The translations under genes and the position numbers were made by a program. Below the pieces are notes generated by a model. It made no database searches and was not told the origin of the DNA. It saw nothing but the letters and a program-made list of their open reading frames with translations. 40,139 bases of DNA from Campylobacter majalis (GTDB lineage Bacteria > Campylobacterota > Campylobacteria > Campylobacterales > Campylobacteraceae). Location: contig NZ_CAJHOF010000018.1 in the NCBI RefSeq assembly GCF_905120465.1, forward strand, positions 1-40,139, written 5' to 3'. Positions 36,062 to 40,139 of the stretch are shown one piece after another. How positions within the stretch are numbered: position 1 is the stretch's first letter; every line of letters begins with the position of its first letter.

Positions 36062-38638
36062 TTATTTAAAAATCTCATTAAATTTATCATCAAATTTTTG
36101 ATTTTGCGGTATTTTGCGACCAAAGAAAAACGGAAAGCCGATAGTTTTAAGCATTGCATTGCAAACAAATTCATTTTTTTCATCTAAAATTTTATCAAAT
36201 TCCATACCATCAAGCACTTTTAAAAGCTCTTCTTTCCAGCCATCTTTATCTTTATAAATACGACCTTTTGGCTCAAAAAAGCACTCAACGCTAAAATAAT
36301 CATCATCCGCTTTTTTACCAAAAAATATAAAATCAGGCTCAAAACCGGCACCATAATTTTGATTTTTCTCATTGCCGATAAATTCACGATTATCATAAAT
36401 TTTAAACTCATCAAAGCCGTCATTTCGCAAGACAAACCACTCTTTGAATTTTTTATCAATCCTGTCTTTATTGTCTTGGATAAATTTTAAAAATTCAATC
36501 TCCAAATCGCTATCGCATGAAAATTTATCATAATAAAGCCATTCATAATTATGATTTTTTACCATATTGTCTTTGTTTCTAAAAATAAATTTTTTTCCAA
36601 AATTTTTAAGCTCATACGCCATAAATTCACTTACTTCATACTCATTTTTATTTTTTTCTTTAAGTTTTTTAAAGTTTGTAAGTATAAATTTAGCGATTTC
36701 TAGCTGATTTTGTGGCGTAAATTTTTGTCTTTTATCAAATAAAATCCAAATTTCACTAAGCTTGGTGTAAAAATCAAATTTACCTTTGCACTCGTAAAAA
36801 TCCTTTATATCGGCAAATGTGATATTTAAAATATTTAACGCCTTTGCAAATACGCCAAATTCCACAGCTTCGCTTAGCTTTTTATTTACACGAAGCTCTT
36901 TTTTTTCGCTAATTTTATTAAATTTAACCTCTTTTTCACTCAGCCCCTTTGAAAAATACGGACACTGCAAAATCTCAAGCTCCCTATTTATCTCACTTTT
37001 TTGGTATTTTTTGCCTTTCGTTCGCTTGTTTCTTACATAAAAAATTCTATTTTTTGCCGTTATTTGCCTTGCTTTTTTAGTCAGATTTAGCTCAAAATTC
37101 TCTCTATTATCACCAAAAAGTAGCCCTTGCTCCGCCATACCTTTTTCAAGATCAGCGATAAATGCTACATCATTAAACGAGTGATAAGTTAAAATTTCTA
37201 AATTTACCATTAAATGGTCACTGTCATTATCAAATTTTCGCATAAATTTACGGCTTTCATCATCAAAAAGCGTTTTGTCATTAAATGGAAAATATCTCGC
37301 CCCACGCCCAATTAACTGCACTTCGGCAGTTGTTGTTTTTGGGCTTGATTTTTTTGTGCCAAGCCTAACAATGTCAAACAAATTTAGCACATCCCAGCCT
37401 TCATTTAGTTTATCAACAGCAAAAATCGCCCTTATCTCATTGTCATCATTTTCAAGGCTATTTAGCAAAATTTGATGAGCATTGCTCTCTTTTTCGTCAT
37501 TTACATTTAGTAAGAATCTCTTTTTAAAAGCATTTTGCATAAACTTAGCCAACACTTCGCTAAATCTAGCTCCAAATTTTCCTTTAAAAAATTCAAAACT
37601 TTTGCTAAAAATAGTATTATTTACACTCAAATTTGCATAAAATTCACCTATATCATCACTGCTTAAATTTTCTAAAATTTCTAAAAACAAAGCTTGATTT
37701 TCTTTTGAAGTGGCGATTGTTTCGCTTTTAAAAAGCACAACAGGCTTTAAATTTATGCCATAATTTCTAGCAATTTCTTCTCTGAAAACGCTTAAAATCA
37801 TCGCTCCTAAAAATCTAGCTTTTAAGCTCATGTCATCGTATTTTACTAGAAAAATTCGCTTTGAAAAGCCATCTTTACAAAATTTTGCCAAATCAAATTC
37901 AAAAATAATCTTATCTTTATATTTTTCCAAAACCGCTTTTTCTTTTGGGATAGTCGCCGTAAATTCCAGCATTAAATTTTGCGAATTGCTTACAAAAGCC
38001 TTTTTTATCACGCTTTCCCAGCCATCTTTTATATCAGCTTCTACGCCCTTTAATTTTTGCTTTGTTTCGCTATTTAAGTGGTGTGCTTCATCAGCGATAA
38101 ATACGATTTTGTGATTTTGTAAATCTTGCAAAGTTAGTGAATTTTCCCTTTCGTTTTTAAACAAACTAAAAAGCCCTTGAATAGTGCTAAAATAGATATT
38201 TATCGCCGTGTCTTTGCATTCGTCGAAATTTTGTATCGCGTTTATATCAACTTCATTGTCGTTTATCAAAATTTTATCACTAAAAAGATATTTACTAGAG
38301 CCTTTATCGCAAAAATTTGCCTTTGTTTTTTCTAAAATCGCCGTTGAATTTACAAAAAATACAAATTTTGTATAGCCTTGTTTGAACAAATCCAGCATTA
38401 AACTCGCCATTATGAGTGTTTTGCCACTTCCTGTTGCCATATTAAACATTAAATGTTTTGCTTTTATCGTCTCAGCGTTTGCAAGATAATATTTTAATGC
38501 TTCTTTTTGATACTCTCTTAACTCTTTTGATAAATTTTGGCTTATGTGAGATGGGATTTCAAACTCGCTAAATGGCTTTTTGCCGTATTCAAACAAGACG
38601 TTATTTTGTAAAGTTTTTTCGCTATCAAACGCACTCAT
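36062..38638 (-). CDS. res: Type III restriction enzyme, Res subunit
   Basis: 858-aa helicase-nuclease. Walker A MATGSGKT (~67-74), DEAHH (~183-187), later VQLIGRGARYF (motif VI). Near the C-terminus FEPDFIFFGKK...VECFFEPKG is a PD-ExK nuclease site. It needs Mod for DNA recognition and cuts beside two inverted unmodified sites. Its ATG overlaps the mod stop (ATGA). Looks full length. Confidence 0.93.
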   Translation of the reverse strand: MSAFDSEKTLQNNVLFEYGKKPFSEFEIPSHISQNLSKELREYQKEALKYYLANAETIKAKHLMFNMATGSGKTLIMASLMLDLFKQGYTKFVFFVNSTAILEKTKANFCDKGSSKYLFSDKILINDNEVDINAIQNFDECKDTAINIYFSTIQGLFSLFKNERENSLTLQDLQNHKIVFIADEAHHLNSETKQKLKGVEADIKDGWESVIKKAFVSNSQNLMLEFTATIPKEKAVLEKYKDKIIFEFDLAKFCKDGFSKRIFLVKYDDMSLKARFLGAMILSVFREEIARNYGINLKPVVLFKSETIATSKENQALFLEILENLSSDDIGEFYANLSVNNTIFSKSFEFFKGKFGARFSEVLAKFMQNAFKKRFLLNVNDEKESNAHQILLNSLENDDNEIRAIFAVDKLNEGWDVLNLFDIVRLGTKKSSPKTTTAEVQLIGRGARYFPFNDKTLFDDESRKFMRKFDNDSDHLMVNLEILTYHSFNDVAFIADLEKGMAEQGLLFGDNRENFELNLTKKARQITAKNRIFYVRNKRTKGKKYQKSEINRELEILQCPYFSKGLSEKEVKFNKISEKKELRVNKKLSEAVEFGVFAKALNILNITFADIKDFYECKGKFDFYTKLSEIWILFDKRQKFTPQNQLEIAKFILTNFKKLKEKNKNEYEVSEFMAYELKNFGKKFIFRNKDNMVKNHNYEWLYYDKFSCDSDLEIEFLKFIQDNKDRIDKKFKEWFVLRNDGFDEFKIYDNREFIGNEKNQNYGAGFEPDFIFFGKKADDDYFSVECFFEPKGRIYKDKDGWKEELLKVLDGMEFDKILDEKNEFVCNAMLKTIGFPFFFGRKIPQNQKFDDKFNEIFK

Positions 38639-40002
38639 TTTTTATCTCCATAAAACGCCTTATTAAACGCTTTTGTTTCAGTATCGATTTCATAAGCTAT
38701 ATCGTCTATATCGCCGAGCAACACATAATCCATAGTGCTATCAAGAGCGAGTTTTAAAAGCCCTTTGGCTTCGTTTAGCACTAAATCGTCATTGCAAGTG
38801 TGAGTAGCACTCGTGACAATCTCATTGCTATTTAGATTTAAAGACTCTTTGTCTTTACAAGTTGTTTGTGCCTCGCTAAAAATAGCACACAATTTATCCC
38901 TATCCACACTATACTCCAAAAACGCTTTTTGCTTGAGTTCTTTAAAGATTTGCCTTAACTCGTCCATGTTTGTGGCATTTTCTATTTTTTCTTTGAAAAC
39001 TGCATTTAACGGCATAAGTTCAGCATAAATCACGCTACCACCACCTTGCCAATTTAGTGCTTTACTCACTCCGCCTTGTTCGCCGTCAATCACCTTTTTC
39101 AGGCGTTCAAGGGTAATATTTTGGATATAATCCATCTGCTCGATGCCGATATAACGGCGTTTCATCTTATGAGCCACTGCCAAAGTTGTCCCACTACCTG
39201 CAAAAAAGTCAAGGACAATGTCGTTTTCGTTTGTAGAACTTTCAATAATTCTTTGTAGTAGTTTTTCGGGTTTTTGTCCTGCGAAATTTTTATCATTAAA
39301 TATTATTGTTTCAGGGTCTAATGAAACTGAATTTTTAATGGCAACACTTTCTAAATTATCCCATTTATTACAATTCCAAGTATCTTCCAATGGATACCTT
39401 TCACCACGAGATTTGTGATTTATAAAATCCATAATGTCATTTATTTGCTCATCATTTAATCCGTGTTCATTGAATTTTCTTTTTAAATTTAAATTTAAAG
39501 ATACTTGTGGTTTAAAATCTTTATTTTCAATGTAAATTTTATGAAAATCCATTGTGTTTGAATTTTTTGAATAAAACAAAATCGTATCGTGGTTTCTTAT
39601 GAAATTTTTAACTGCTGTTTTATAGCCAGATACAAATCCCATACGCCAAATTATTTCTCTTTGAAAATTTTCTCGTCCAAATATTTCATCCATTAAAACT
39701 TTCAAATAATGGACTTCGTTGTAATCCATATTGACATAAATCACGCCATCTTCACGCAATAACTCCCTTGCCACTTCCAAGCGGTTTTTCATAAAAGTTA
39801 GCCATACGCTGTGATTAAAGCGGTCGTTGTAGTTAAAACTATCGTTTCCTGTGTTGTAGGGTGGGTCAATGTAAATGAGTTTGACTTTGCCACGATAACG
39901 CTTTTTAAGCGAATGCAAGGCGATTAAGTTATTCCCTTTAATCAAAAAATTTTCGTTAAAAGTACCATCATAATTTAAGCAAAGTTTAAGCTGCGGATTG
40001 AT
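38635..40002 (-). CDS. mod: Type III methyltransferase, Mod subunit, 5' end broken by an octamer repeat
   Basis: Beta-class N6-adenine methyltransferase of the type III system. LIKGNNLIALHSLKKRY leads to motif IV DPPYNTGNDSF; motif I DFFAGSGTTLAVAHKM follows in the C-terminal half; the middle is the target-recognition region. The Mod-typical sequence LKLCLNYDGTFNENFLIKG extends upstream of the first usable TTG (39945) to 40002, where a TAA at 40003-40005 inside the repeat stops the frame. The usual ~50-100 N-terminal residues are therefore separated or lost. Activity in this state is doubtful unless translation starts internally. Confidence 0.85.
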   Translation of the reverse strand: MNPQLKLCLNYDGTFNENFLIKGNNLIALHSLKKRYRGKVKLIYIDPPYNTGNDSFNYNDRFNHSVWLTFMKNRLEVARELLREDGVIYVNMDYNEVHYLKVLMDEIFGRENFQREIIWRMGFVSGYKTAVKNFIRNHDTILFYSKNSNTMDFHKIYIENKDFKPQVSLNLNLKRKFNEHGLNDEQINDIMDFINHKSRGERYPLEDTWNCNKWDNLESVAIKNSVSLDPETIIFNDKNFAGQKPEKLLQRIIESSTNENDIVLDFFAGSGTTLAVAHKMKRRYIGIEQMDYIQNITLERLKKVIDGEQGGVSKALNWQGGGSVIYAELMPLNAVFKEKIENATNMDELRQIFKELKQKAFLEYSVDRDKLCAIFSEAQTTCKDKESLNLNSNEIVTSATHTCNDDLVLNEAKGLLKLALDSTMDYVLLGDIDDIAYEIDTETKAFNKAFYGDKK

Positions 40003-40139
40003 TTATTGATTTATTGATTTATTGATTTATTGATTTATTGATTTATTGATTTATTGATTTATTGATTTATTGATTTATTGATTTATTGATTTATTGATTT
40101 ATTGATTTATTGATTTATTGATTTATTGATTTATTGATT
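39997..40139. repeat. Octanucleotide tandem repeat, about 17.9 units of ATTGATTT
   Basis: Perfect 8-bp repeats to the end of the window, in the place where the mod N-terminus should be coded. Read as mod (AAATCAAT units) every frame meets TAA once per 24 bp, and the plus strand meets TGA, so the tract cannot be translated. The end in the repeat suggests a contig edge. Confidence 0.92.

Noticed and set aside
39997-40139. CRISPR array or coding repeat at the right edge
   Set aside because: Units are 8 bp with no spacers, and stops fall in all frames. No CRISPR-like repeat-spacer pattern or cas gene was seen anywhere.

Overview
The window looks like an AT-rich Campylobacterota chromosome, probably Campylobacter. 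It carries one complete temperate phage (about 35.3 kb) followed by a type III restriction-modification operon. The genus call is inference from codon use, base composition and protein style; no rRNA, tRNA body or housekeeping gene is present to confirm it.

Prophage boundaries: a 25-bp direct repeat lies at 87-111 and 35349-35373. Its sequence is the 3' end of a tRNA gene (T-arm through CCA, probably tRNA-Ser), but neither copy has a tRNA body next to it. A P4-type integrase sits just inside the left repeat. Outside the right repeat is a 5'-truncated second integrase. This looks like a tandem array of elements sharing one tRNA site.

Layout: 306-1472 integrase; 7566 down to about 1517 (minus strand) early operon with a putative replication initiator, a DNA methyltransferase, a zinc-ribbon protein, small DNA-binding proteins and tiny membrane peptides; 7759-7793 a consensus early promoter facing the repressor gene at 7831; 8258-9909 accessory genes and a gene-poor stretch; 10006-17184 packaging and head genes with a lambda-type terminase and portal and an HK97-type protease-capsid fusion; 17583-22883 P2-type baseplate and fibre (V, W, J, I, H, G); 22895-26241 RelE-type TA, DUF1353, spanin-like pair, holin-like protein, a type I TA-like locus and an M15 endolysin; 27163-35261 P2-type tail (FI, FII, E/E', T, U, X, D). 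The virion is therefore probably a contractile-tailed phage with a P2-like tail and a lambda/HK97-like head.

The most unusual content is the accessory DNA inserted between tail operons. Five cassettes encode pairs of 25-46 residue hydrophobic peptides. In each, the ribosome-binding site of the first peptide is the exact complement of a segment downstream of its terminator-like hairpin, and a TATAAT on the opposite strand points back into the peptide gene. Each lies beside a small HTH gene. A second family pairs a 62-71 residue two-helix membrane protein with a 30-33 residue one-helix peptide (three copies). A separate Fst-like type I TA locus has a perfect TTGACA-17-TATAAT antisense promoter. 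After five of the interruptions, late transcription appears to restart from a shared motif, TTGTAA-N20/21-TAAAAT. Further points are a textbook -1 frameshift signal in gpE, an internal start for the capsid, a three-copy structured repeat around the lysis and baseplate genes, and an octanucleotide tract that interrupts the mod reading frame at the right edge.
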